Below, piece after piece: positions 1-5,744 of a DNA stretch of 5,963 nt. Source of the stretch: Bacteroidota bacterium. Lineage in GTDB: Bacteria > Bacteroidota > Bacteroidia > Flavobacteriales_D > JABDKJ01. A program made the translations under genes and the position numbers. The stretch is taken from the NCBI GenBank assembly GCA_027621335.1, contig JAQCAN010000164.1, positions 1 to 5,963 on the forward strand. Reading direction: 5' to 3'. Below the pieces are notes generated by a model. That model was not told where the DNA came from. It ran no database searches and was given only the letters and a program-made list of their open reading frames with translations. The first letter of the stretch is position 1. The number at the start of each line of letters is the position of its first letter.

Positions 1-1025
1 GTTCTGTTCCACCTCTAAAAATCACCCCTTCAGGAAATACTGAGCTGTCAGGGCTAAAATTGTCATTGGGATCAGGATTGAACAAGATATTGAAATCAGA
101 TGCAGATGGACAAGCCTCTTGGGCTGACCTGAGTTCTCTCAGCACAGACTGGACTCTGACTGGCAATGACCTGAGCAATTTAAATTCAGGACAAGTACAG
201 GTAGGTGGTGCCTGGTCAGGGCCTTTTGCAAACTCTCTCTACAAATTGACAGTATCTGGTGATTCCTATTCCTATAGCGGTATCAATACGACCAATACCC
301 TCTTTTCAATTTCTTCAAACCTAGCTTTCAATGGTTCGAGTCACTTGAAATTTGAACGGTCCTATGGGAGCATAGGTGCTGAAACTCCAATAGGGGACGG
401 GGTTTTGATGGGGACCATAGACTTCTCAGGACGGGGGAGCACTGGACAGCTCATTGGCGCGCAGATCAGTTCTCGCTCAGCAGGCGACTGGAGCACTACT
501 TCATATTCAGCTGACATACGTTTCTCCACGAAGGACGTTTCGACTACTGCTATGGTGGAGCGTGTGGTCATAGATGAGTATGGATGGGGCGGCATCGGTC
601 TGATGAATCCGACCTATGCGCTCCATCTCCCAAATGACCCCTCTAATGGAGAAGCAATAGCCGAAACTTGGAACACCTATTCCGATAGACGTATAAAAAC
701 GGACATCGATCCTCTGCAAAGCAGTCTTTCCACCTTGATGCAACTACAGCCAGTCGGATATCTGCAACATCCTTCTGAGTTCAAAGAAGGTCAGCTGAGC
801 GTTGATGAGAACCAAGGAGAGCCTAAGCAAGGCTTCATAGCCCAGGAACTTTATGAAGTCGTTCCTCATGCCGTGCATAGACCTGAGGATGAATCCAAGC
901 AGCTCTGGGGCGTGGATTACTCCTCGCTCATCCCTCTGCTGACCTCTGCAATTCAAGAGCAACAGGCAGAGATTGAGGAGTTAAAGGCACTCGTAGAAAG
1001 CCTACTTGAACACTCCGAACGTTAG
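1..1025 (+). CDS. Tail fiber domain-containing protein with C-terminal Peptidase_S74 chaperone domain, 5'-partial
   Basis: The frame is open from base 3 to the TAG at 1023-1025. The TTG at 60 is not a credible start, because the upstream codons read on without a stop as typical fibre sequence (…PPLKITPSGNTELSGLKL…), so the N-terminus lies outside the window. Counting residues from the codon at 60, residues 4-24 hold the GxGLNKILKSDADGQASW motif seen repeatedly in Bacteroidetes fibre proteins. Residues about 115-190 are a Gly/Ser/Thr-rich beta region ending in a GIGLMNPTYALHL motif. Residues about 205-300 match the Peptidase_S74 intramolecular chaperone domain, with SDRRIK, GFIAQELYEVVP and VDYSSLIPLL. 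In characterised members a serine and a downstream lysine drive self-cleavage; S208 and K213 fit. Residues about 290-318 form a coiled coil, consistent with trimerisation. It may be a prophage fibre or a host surface protein. No T9SS sorting domain is visible at the C-terminus. Confidence 0.85.
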   Translation, partial: SVPPLKITPSGNTELSGLKLSLGSGLNKILKSDADGQASWADLSSLSTDWTLTGNDLSNLNSGQVQVGGAWSGPFANSLYKLTVSGDSYSYSGINTTNTLFSISSNLAFNGSSHLKFERSYGSIGAETPIGDGVLMGTIDFSGRGSTGQLIGAQISSRSAGDWSTTSYSADIRFSTKDVSTTAMVERVVIDEYGWGGIGLMNPTYALHLPNDPSNGEAIAETWNTYSDRRIKTDIDPLQSSLSTLMQLQPVGYLQHPSEFKEGQLSVDENQGEPKQGFIAQELYEVVPHAVHRPEDESKQLWGVDYSSLIPLLTSAIQEQQAEIEELKALVESLLEHSER

Positions 1026-1044
1026 GTCAAGGCCCATTTGAAAA

Positions 1045-1074
1045 AAGCCCCTCCAAGTCGAAATGAAGGGGCTT
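1045..1074 (-). terminator. Rho-independent terminator for nrdB-nrdA
   Basis: AAGCCCCT (1045-1052) pairs with AGGGGCTT (1067-1074) in a perfect 8-bp stem around a 14-nt loop. Read on the minus strand, the stem runs directly into a T-run (GGGGCTTTTTT), as expected for an intrinsic terminator 27 nt past the nrdA stop codon. On the plus strand the stem is followed only by CCTAAAA, so termination of the convergent fibre gene by the same hairpin is possible but weaker. Confidence 0.8.
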
Positions 1075-1101
1075 CCTAAAATCACAAAAACCAATTTTCT
1101 A

Positions 1102-3486
1102 TCAACCGCTGCACATCTCGCAGTCGTCTCCATTCTCTATGGAACAAGCTATGGCTGCTTCGTTGGCATTGATCTCTTCCATCACTTCCTTTCCGCTCTT
1201 GTTGTTCTCCAACTCCTTCAGCTTGGCACTGTCCATTCCCAATCCTTTCAAAGCGCTGGATGCGGCTTTGGAACGTAGGTAGTACATCCCAGTCTTCAAG
1301 CCTAGCTTCCATCCGTAGAAATGCATGGAGCTCAACTTGTCGCTGGTCGCATTCTCCATGAAGATGTTCATGGACTGTGACTGGCAGATGAAAGCACCTC
1401 GATCGGCCGCCATGTCCAAGATGGTCTTCTGGCTCATCTCCCAAGCGGTCTTGTAGAGCGCTTTCAGATTATCAGGGATCTCATTGATGTTCTGTACGCT
1501 ACCGTTGTGCATGATGAGCTTGGTGCGCATGTCCTCATTCCAGATACCGAGCTTCACCAAGTCACGCAAGAGGTGCTTGTTCACCACGATGAACTCTCCT
1601 GAGAGCACACGTCTGGTGTACACATTGGATGTGTAGGGCTCGAAGCATTCGTTGTTACCTAGGATCTGTGCGGTGCTCGCTGTCGGCATAGGTGCGACAA
1701 GCAGTGAGTTGCGCACACCATGTTCCTTGATCTCCTCACGCAGCACATTCCATTCCCAGCGCTTACTTGGCTCTATACCCCATAGATCGAATTGGAACTT
1801 GCCTTCAGAGATCGGTGAACCTGGGTAGGTCTCATAAGGGCCTTCCTTGATGGCGAGATCTTTGGAAGCTGTCATGGCCGCATAGTAGATGGTCTCGAAG
1901 ATGTCCTTGTTCAACTGGCGCGCCTCCGCTGAATCGAAAGGCATGCGTAGCATGATGAAGGCATCGGCCAATCCCTGTACGCCCAATCCCACAGGACGGT
2001 GTCTCATGTTCGACTTGCGTGCTTCAGGCACTGGGTAGTAGTTATTGTCAATGACCTTGTTCAAGTTGATGGTCATCTGGTACACCACTTCGAACAATCT
2101 GTCATGGTCGTACTTGCCCTCCTTCACGAACTTGGGAAGTGCGACTGAAGCTAAGTTACACACGGCCACCTCATCCGGTGCGGTGTATTCCATGATCTCC
2201 GTACAGAGGTTGGAGCTACGGATGGTACCGAGGTTCTTCTGGTTGGATTTGGCATTGGCTGCGTCCTTGTACAGCATGTAAGGGGTACCGGTCTCTACTT
2301 GTGAGTCAAGGATTTGGAACCAAAGCTCTTGCGCTTTGATGGTCTTACGTCCACGTCCTTCTTCCTCATACTGGGTGTAGCGGGCCTCGAACTCCAGACC
2401 ATGAGAATCCACCAATCCTGGGCATTCATTAGGACACATGAGGGTCCACTCGCCATTCTCCTGCACACGCTTCATGAACAAGTCTGGAATCCATAGGGCA
2501 TAGAACAGGTCCCTTGCCCTGCGTTCTTCCTTTCCGTGGTTCTTCTTCAGATCCAAGAAATCGAAGATGTCCGCATGCCATGGCTCCATATAGATGGCGA
2601 AGCTGCCTTTGCGCTTCCCTCCTCCTTGGTCCACATAGCGGGCTGTGTCATTGAAGACACGGAGCATAGGAACGATTCCGTTGGAGGTGCCGTTTGTGCC
2701 TTTGATGTAGGATCCCTTGGCACGGATGTCATGGATAGCCAGCCCGATACCCCCAGCAGACTGGGAGATCTGAGCGCACTGTCGCAGGGTGTCATAGATC
2801 CCTGTGATGCTGTCTTCTTTCATAGTCAGAAGGAAGCAAGATGACATCTGTGGCTTAGGTGTTCCTGAATTGAAAAGTGTAGGGGTCGCGTGGGTGAAGA
2901 GTCCCTTGGCCATCATGTCATAGCTCTTGACGGCACTATCGATGTCTTCCTTGTGGATACCGATGGCGACTCTCATCAACATCTGTTGAGGACGCTCAGC
3001 GACTTGTCCATCCATGCGCAACAGGTATGAACGCTCCAAGGTCTTGAACCCGAAGTAATCATAACTGAAGTCCCTATCATAGATAATGGAGGAATCCAGC
3101 ACCTCAGCATTGGCTTGGATGATCTTATAGACATCCTTTGCGATGAGAGAGGCATTGGCTCCATTGATAGGGTCCTTGTACTCGTACAAGGCTTTGATGG
3201 TCTCAGAGAAGGACTTCTCAGTGTTCTTATGCAAGTTGGACACTGCGATCCTGGAAGCGAGCAGGGCATAATCAGGATGTTTGATGGTCTGCATGGCCGC
3301 CACTTCTGCAGCTAGGTTATCCAGCTGTGTGGTGGTCACCCCGTCAAACAATCCCTCAATGACCTTCATGGCCACCTGGGTCGGATCCACCATAGGGTCC
3401 AAGCTATAACATAGCTTCTTGATCCTAGCGGTGATCTTATCAAATCGCACCGCTTCTTTTCGTCCGTCTCTTTTAACTACAAACAT
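1102..3486 (-). CDS. nrdA: Ribonucleoside-diphosphate reductase, large (alpha) subunit, class Ia, eukaryote-like
   Basis: The 794-residue protein reduces ribonucleoside diphosphates to deoxyribonucleoside diphosphates in the cytosol, using the radical generated by NrdB. It aligns almost end to end with human RRM1 (792 aa, from memory). Residues 1-90 form the ATP-cone (KRDGR at 5-9). D56 matches the RRM1 residue D57, which is needed for dATP inhibition, so feedback control is likely. The catalytic set is complete: C217 (SSCFLL) and C443 (AVCNLA) as the redox pair, and N426, C428 and E430 in NLCTE as the active-site residues and thiyl radical site. Y735-Y736 (GMYYLR) are the radical-transfer tyrosines. 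The tail ends CEMCSG, whose C789/C792 pair would be re-reduced by thioredoxin or glutaredoxin. The ATG at 3484-3486 gives the standard N-terminus. No Shine-Dalgarno is present, and the upstream sequence is A-rich. It lies 65 nt downstream of nrdB, probably co-transcribed. Residue 701 is Cys where RRM1 has Asp. Confidence 0.98.
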   Translation of the reverse strand: MFVVKRDGRKEAVRFDKITARIKKLCYSLDPMVDPTQVAMKVIEGLFDGVTTTQLDNLAAEVAAMQTIKHPDYALLASRIAVSNLHKNTEKSFSETIKALYEYKDPINGANASLIAKDVYKIIQANAEVLDSSIIYDRDFSYDYFGFKTLERSYLLRMDGQVAERPQQMLMRVAIGIHKEDIDSAVKSYDMMAKGLFTHATPTLFNSGTPKPQMSSCFLLTMKEDSITGIYDTLRQCAQISQSAGGIGLAIHDIRAKGSYIKGTNGTSNGIVPMLRVFNDTARYVDQGGGKRKGSFAIYMEPWHADIFDFLDLKKNHGKEERRARDLFYALWIPDLFMKRVQENGEWTLMCPNECPGLVDSHGLEFEARYTQYEEEGRGRKTIKAQELWFQILDSQVETGTPYMLYKDAANAKSNQKNLGTIRSSNLCTEIMEYTAPDEVAVCNLASVALPKFVKEGKYDHDRLFEVVYQMTINLNKVIDNNYYPVPEARKSNMRHRPVGLGVQGLADAFIMLRMPFDSAEARQLNKDIFETIYYAAMTASKDLAIKEGPYETYPGSPISEGKFQFDLWGIEPSKRWEWNVLREEIKEHGVRNSLLVAPMPTASTAQILGNNECFEPYTSNVYTRRVLSGEFIVVNKHLLRDLVKLGIWNEDMRTKLIMHNGSVQNINEIPDNLKALYKTAWEMSQKTILDMAADRGAFICQSQSMNIFMENATSDKLSSMHFYGWKLGLKTGMYYLRSKAASSALKGLGMDSAKLKELENNKSGKEVMEEINANEAAIACSIENGDDCEMCSG

Positions 3487-3551
3487 GGTTGAACGTGTGT
3501 TTTATTTTAGTGTGTTAGATCGAAGGTTGCGCGTATAGTTATCGTGGTCTT
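3487..3551 (-). other. nrdB-nrdA intergenic spacer
   Basis: This 65-nt gap lies between the nrdB stop and the nrdA start. Read on the minus strand it contains an A-rich ACTAAAATAAAACACACG stretch just before the nrdA ATG. This is the type of unstructured leader seen before Bacteroidetes start codons in place of a Shine-Dalgarno. No terminator hairpin and no TAnnTTTG promoter element was seen, which supports one nrdB-nrdA transcript. Confidence 0.5.
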
Positions 3552-4616
3552 TTAGAAATCGGCCTCTACGCTGAAGGTCCTGTTGGTGGAAGCTCCTGTA
3601 GAGTCTCCATTGACACCGGACTTCTTGTATTCGGACACGCGGTTCTCAAAGAAATTCGTTTTGCCCTCCAAAGAGATCATCTCCATGAAGTCGAATGGGT
3701 TGGTGGCATTGTAATGCTTTTCCAAGTTCAAGGAGATCAAGAGGCGATCGGCCACGAACTCGATGTACTGGGTCATCAGCTTTGCGTTCATTCCGATCAA
3801 CTTCACAGGAAGTGCATCGGTCACAAAGTCCTTCTCTATGTCCACTGCATCGGTGATGATCTTCAGGACGACTTCATTAGGAAGTTTGTTCACCAAGTGG
3901 TCGTTATAGAGCATGCATGCGAAGTCACAGTGCATTCCCTCATCACGTGAGATGAGCTGGTTGGAGAAGCTCAAGCCCGGCATGAGGCCTCTCTTCTTGA
4001 GCCAGAAGATGGAACAGAAACTTCCTGAGAAGAAGATGCCTTCCACTGCAGCAAAGGCGATCAAGCGTTCAGCGAAGGATCCCTTGTCGATCCAGTTCAA
4101 GGCCCACTCAGCTTTGCGCTTCACGCAATCCATCGTCTCAATGGCATTGAAGAGGTAATCCTTCTCTTTGTTATCCTTGATGTAAGTATCGATGAGTAAG
4201 GAGTAGGTCTCCGAGTGGATGTTCTCCATCATGATCTGGAAGCCATAGAAGAACTTCGCTTCGGTGTACTGCACTTCGGCCACGAAGTTCTCCGCGAGGT
4301 TCTCATTCACGATACCATCGCTGGCTGCGAAGAAGGCAAGAACGTGCTTCACGAAGTAACGCTCATCGTCATTCAATTTCTCAGCCCAGTCGACCAGGTC
4401 CTGAGCGAGGTCTATCTCCTCGGCAGTCCAGAAGGAAGCTTCTGATTTCTTGTACTCCTGCCAGATGTCCTGATGCTGTATCGGGAAGAGGACGAATCGA
4501 CTTGGGTTATCCTTGAGGATGGGTTCCACAAACGACTGTTCAGCACTTACCCCTGCCAATTCTTGAAGTGATTCATTGCTCAGTGTCTTGGTTATTTCAG
4601 GGGTTACTTTGTCCAT
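3552..4616 (-). CDS. nrdB: Ribonucleoside-diphosphate reductase, small (beta) subunit, class Ia
   Basis: The 354-residue ferritin-like protein holds a diiron centre and the stable tyrosyl radical passed to NrdA. By alignment with mouse R2, the metal ligands are D100 (AASDGI), E131 and H134 (ENIHSE), E192 (VEGIFF), E226 and H229 (RDEGMH). The radical tyrosine is Y138, and W63 and D225 match the radical-transfer residues. All are present, so this is a canonical tyrosyl-radical R2 rather than a Phe/Val-type class Ic variant. The C-terminus FSVEADF (348-354) matches the eukaryotic R1-docking tail (…DADF). The protein lacks most of the long N-terminal extension of mammalian R2. The ATG at 4614-4616 is the start that fits the family; no Shine-Dalgarno precedes it. 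It is the first gene of the likely nrdB-nrdA operon. Confidence 0.97.
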   Translation of the reverse strand: MDKVTPEITKTLSNESLQELAGVSAEQSFVEPILKDNPSRFVLFPIQHQDIWQEYKKSEASFWTAEEIDLAQDLVDWAEKLNDDERYFVKHVLAFFAASDGIVNENLAENFVAEVQYTEAKFFYGFQIMMENIHSETYSLLIDTYIKDNKEKDYLFNAIETMDCVKRKAEWALNWIDKGSFAERLIAFAAVEGIFFSGSFCSIFWLKKRGLMPGLSFSNQLISRDEGMHCDFACMLYNDHLVNKLPNEVVLKIITDAVDIEKDFVTDALPVKLIGMNAKLMTQYIEFVADRLLISLNLEKHYNATNPFDFMEMISLEGKTNFFENRVSEYKKSGVNGDSTGASTNRTFSVEADF

Positions 4617-4617
4617 G

Positions 4618-4630
4618 ATACGTTTCGTAT
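4618..4630 (-). promoter_or_regulatory. Short perfect palindrome abutting the nrdB start codon
   Basis: ATACG-AAA-CGTAT (minus strand) is a perfect 5-bp inverted repeat with a 3-nt centre. It ends 1 nt before the nrdB ATG. It could form a small hairpin in the ribosome landing zone or serve as a DNA operator. The stem is short and A/T-rich, so RNA stability would be marginal. Confidence 0.35.
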
Positions 4631-4757
4631 TTAAGTCTTCTTATTACTAATATTACTGTTGTAAGCCGCTGATTGACAGAAGGTTGCATCGCGCGACTGA
4701 GTCAAGAACCGGAAGGCTGAGGACGGATGATGTCTGGTCGCTATCGATTCGGTGACA

Positions 4758-4765
4758 CAAATATT
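4758..4765 (-). promoter_or_regulatory. Weak candidate -7 element for nrdB
   Basis: On the minus strand AATATTTG matches the Bacteroidetes -7 consensus TAnnTTTG at all but one fixed position. It would give a leader of roughly 135 nt for nrdB. No TTG/TTTG -33 element is found at the expected distance, so this is only the best of poor candidates. Confidence 0.22.
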
Positions 4766-4783
4766 CTCAAAAAATGAGGGCAC

Positions 4784-4813
4784 TCGACCATGATTAAATT
4801 CACATTCGACCAT
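4784..4813. repeat. Direct repeat TCGACCAT with 22-bp period upstream of nrdB
   Basis: TCGACCAT occurs at 4784-4791 and again at 4806-4813, exactly 22 bp apart, about two helical turns. Similarity extends into flanking CAC on the left and an A/T-rich run on the right. The pair lies just upstream of the weak -7 candidate when read toward nrdB, a position that suits a regulator binding two sites on one DNA face. The regulator is unknown. Confidence 0.4.
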
Positions 4814-4819
4814 AGTTTT

Positions 4820-4840
4820 TCACAAGTGTCTTTTGTGTGA
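4820..4840. repeat. Imperfect palindrome TCACA-N11-TGTGA upstream of nrdB
   Basis: TCACA (4820-4824) and TGTGA (4836-4840) form a symmetric 5-bp inverted repeat with an 11-nt centre. It directly follows the 22-bp direct repeats. The right half contains TTTGTGT, whose complement ACACAAA recurs at 4755-4761. These half-sites vaguely recall NrdR boxes but do not match the 16-bp consensus as a whole. Confidence 0.3.
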
Positions 4841-4890
4841 TGATCGACTGCTTGAGGATGAGCCTTTTAGCCTCTTCACTTATCCATCCG

Positions 4891-4924
4891 GACCATGGAA
4901 AAGGATTTTCAAGGTCTGTTTTTT
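4891..4924 (+). terminator. Plus-strand hairpin with T-run, possible terminator
   Basis: GACC (4891-4894) pairs with GGTC (4913-4916), and GAAAA (4898-4902) with TTTTC (4906-4910), giving a two-part stem with a GGA loop. The sequence TGTTTTTT follows. This has the shape of an intrinsic terminator on the plus strand, yet no plus-strand gene lies upstream in this gap. It might end an unannotated small RNA or antisense transcript, or be chance. Confidence 0.3.
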
Positions 4925-4990
4925 GGCACGCCATCGCTCAGGAAATGAATGGCTGTGAGCGACTACAAATTGCCTTCGTTGAACTGAAAA

Positions 4991-5020
4991 GATTCTTCGA
5001 CCGAAGGCTATGAACAGCCT
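4991..5020 (-). terminator. Weak candidate terminator behind the DUF3109 gene
   Basis: On the minus strand AGGCT-GTTCAT-AGCCT (5020 to 5005) is a perfect 5-bp hairpin starting 14 nt after the stop codon. It is followed by CTTC-GGTC-GAAG and then AATCTTTTC. The T-run is short and interrupted, so termination may be partial. Confidence 0.3.
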
Positions 5021-5033
5021 CTATCTGATAAGC

Positions 5034-5621
5034 TCAAGCCAGATGTCCTCGGATGGTCTTCCACACCTCGTAAGCGTCCTCCAACTCCGCATACCAGGAT
5101 TCCCCATAGCGATTCACGAGAGGTGTTTTCAAGAATCTGAACATTGGTAGTTTGAGATCTTTCCCACATTTCAATGCCGGATCACAGATGGTCCAACGGT
5201 GATAATTCAAAGCCTCCATCTCACCCACTTGTGAGATACGAATCGGATAGAGATGGCAGGAAGCCGGCTTCATGAACTGGATAGCGCCATCGCGATAGGC
5301 ACGTTCTATTCCGCACTTCGCAATGCCGTTCTCATCAAAGACCGTATAGGCACATTCCTTTCCATCACGAAGGGGCGTGACCACATCCCCATCAGTATCT
5401 ATGACATAAGGACCTTGTTCCTCTATGGCCGCTATGCCTTCCTTCCTGAGATAAGGGCGGATGGCCTCTTGGATTTTTTCAAGTTCAACCTTCTCCTCTT
5501 CCGCCACCGGTGCACCCGATTCACCCTCCACACAGCAGGCGCCTTTGCACTTGCCCAGGTCGCAGGCAAAGGATCGGATGAAGAGGTCTTCACTGACCAG
5601 GACGTCTTGGATCTGGAGCAT
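5034..5621 (-). CDS. DUF3109 family protein, cysteine-cluster, possible metal-binding
   Basis: The 195-residue protein resembles the DUF3109 family found widely in Bacteroidetes, recalled from family features such as the N-terminal …VLVSEDLFIRSFACDLGKC stretch, GACCVEGESGAPV, KPASCHLYPIR and NYHRWTIC. Nine cysteines are visible, at 20, 25, 29, 30, 90, 103, 122, 146 and 152. The first four form CX4CX3CC, reminiscent of YkgJ-like clusters, so binding of zinc or an iron-sulfur cluster is plausible but not shown. No signal peptide or membrane segment is seen, so it is probably cytosolic. The biochemical function is unknown. The ATG at 5619-5621 fits the usual family N-terminus (M-x-Q-I-x-x-V-L-V-S). 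It is divergent from glyS with a 123-bp shared upstream region, and sits 417 nt upstream of nrdB on the same strand. Confidence 0.85.
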   Translation of the reverse strand: MLQIQDVLVSEDLFIRSFACDLGKCKGACCVEGESGAPVAEEEKVELEKIQEAIRPYLRKEGIAAIEEQGPYVIDTDGDVVTPLRDGKECAYTVFDENGIAKCGIERAYRDGAIQFMKPASCHLYPIRISQVGEMEALNYHRWTICDPALKCGKDLKLPMFRFLKTPLVNRYGESWYAELEDAYEVWKTIRGHLA

Positions 5622-5644
5622 GGAATCTCACGATTTTAAGTGGA

Positions 5645-5652
5645 CAAAGAAA
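5645..5652 (-). promoter_or_regulatory. Candidate -7 element for the DUF3109 gene
   Basis: Read on the minus strand, TTTCTTTG matches TAnnTTTG at all but one fixed position, and lies 23 nt before the ATG. The identical octamer precedes the divergent glyS gene. A TTTG lies only 13 nt upstream, shorter than the roughly 19-nt spacing usual for a -33 box, so support is limited. Confidence 0.3.
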
Positions 5653-5711
5653 GTATATCCTGAACCAAAGAGCTACCTAACATAGCTTGGACTAAGCCAT
5701 AAAAAACCTGA

Positions 5712-5721
5712 CTCGCGCGAG
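5712..5721. repeat. Perfect 10-bp palindrome in the glyS upstream region
   Basis: CTCGCGCGAG is its own reverse complement and lies 23 nt before the glyS start, just upstream of the candidate -7 element. It could be a protein-binding site; with no loop it is not a terminator. Chance is a real alternative. Confidence 0.25.
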
Positions 5722-5732
5722 GGGTGATTTCT

Positions 5733-5740
5733 TTTCTTTG
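5733..5740 (+). promoter_or_regulatory. Candidate -7 element for glyS
   Basis: TTTCTTTG matches the Bacteroidetes TAnnTTTG consensus at all but one fixed position and ends only 4 nt before the ATG. If used, transcription would start at or next to the start codon, giving a leaderless mRNA. No -33 TTG is seen at the normal spacing. Confidence 0.27.
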
Positions 5741-5744
5741 CGCC

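Larger units (their letters stand above)
4617..5033. other. 417-bp intergenic region upstream of nrdB, no convincing gene
   Basis: This gap separates the 3' end of the DUF3109 gene from the nrdB start; both genes are on the minus strand. I see no protein with family resemblance in any frame. It holds a small palindrome at the nrdB start (4618-4630), a possible promoter element (4758-4765), a 22-bp-period direct repeat (4784-4813), an imperfect palindrome (4820-4840), a plus-strand hairpin with a T-run (4891-4924), a 7-bp inverted repeat (4934-4962), and hairpins behind the DUF3109 gene (4994-5020). It most likely contains the nrd promoter and its control sites. Confidence 0.6.

Noticed and set aside
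60..62. TTG as the start codon of the fibre gene
   Set aside because: The frame stays open to the window edge with fibre-like residues upstream, so the gene is partial and this is an internal codon.
1063..1278. 71-codon plus-strand open frame starting in the terminator
   Set aside because: It begins inside the terminator hairpin and runs antisense through the nrdA 3' end; the hydrophobic stretch comes from the opposite strand's codons.
2536..2844. 102-codon plus-strand open frame within nrdA
   Set aside because: It is antisense to a highly conserved part of nrdA, so it is a by-product of that gene's codon pattern.
4755..4770. ACACAAATATTCTCAA as a full NrdR box
   Set aside because: Only the left half resembles the consensus; the right half lacks the TGTGT arm, and no proper tandem partner is present.
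4631..4813. 60-codon minus-strand open frame ending 14 nt before nrdB, a possible leader peptide
   Set aside because: The translation has no recognisable family or periodic coding signal, its start falls inside the direct repeat, and no ribosome-binding context is seen.
4816..4824. TTTTTCACA as a DnaA box upstream of nrdB
   Set aside because: Only 7 of 9 bases match TTATCCACA and no second good box is nearby, so chance is the better explanation.
5253..5639. 128-codon plus-strand open frame
   Set aside because: It lies almost wholly antisense to the well-supported DUF3109 gene and its translation resembles no family.
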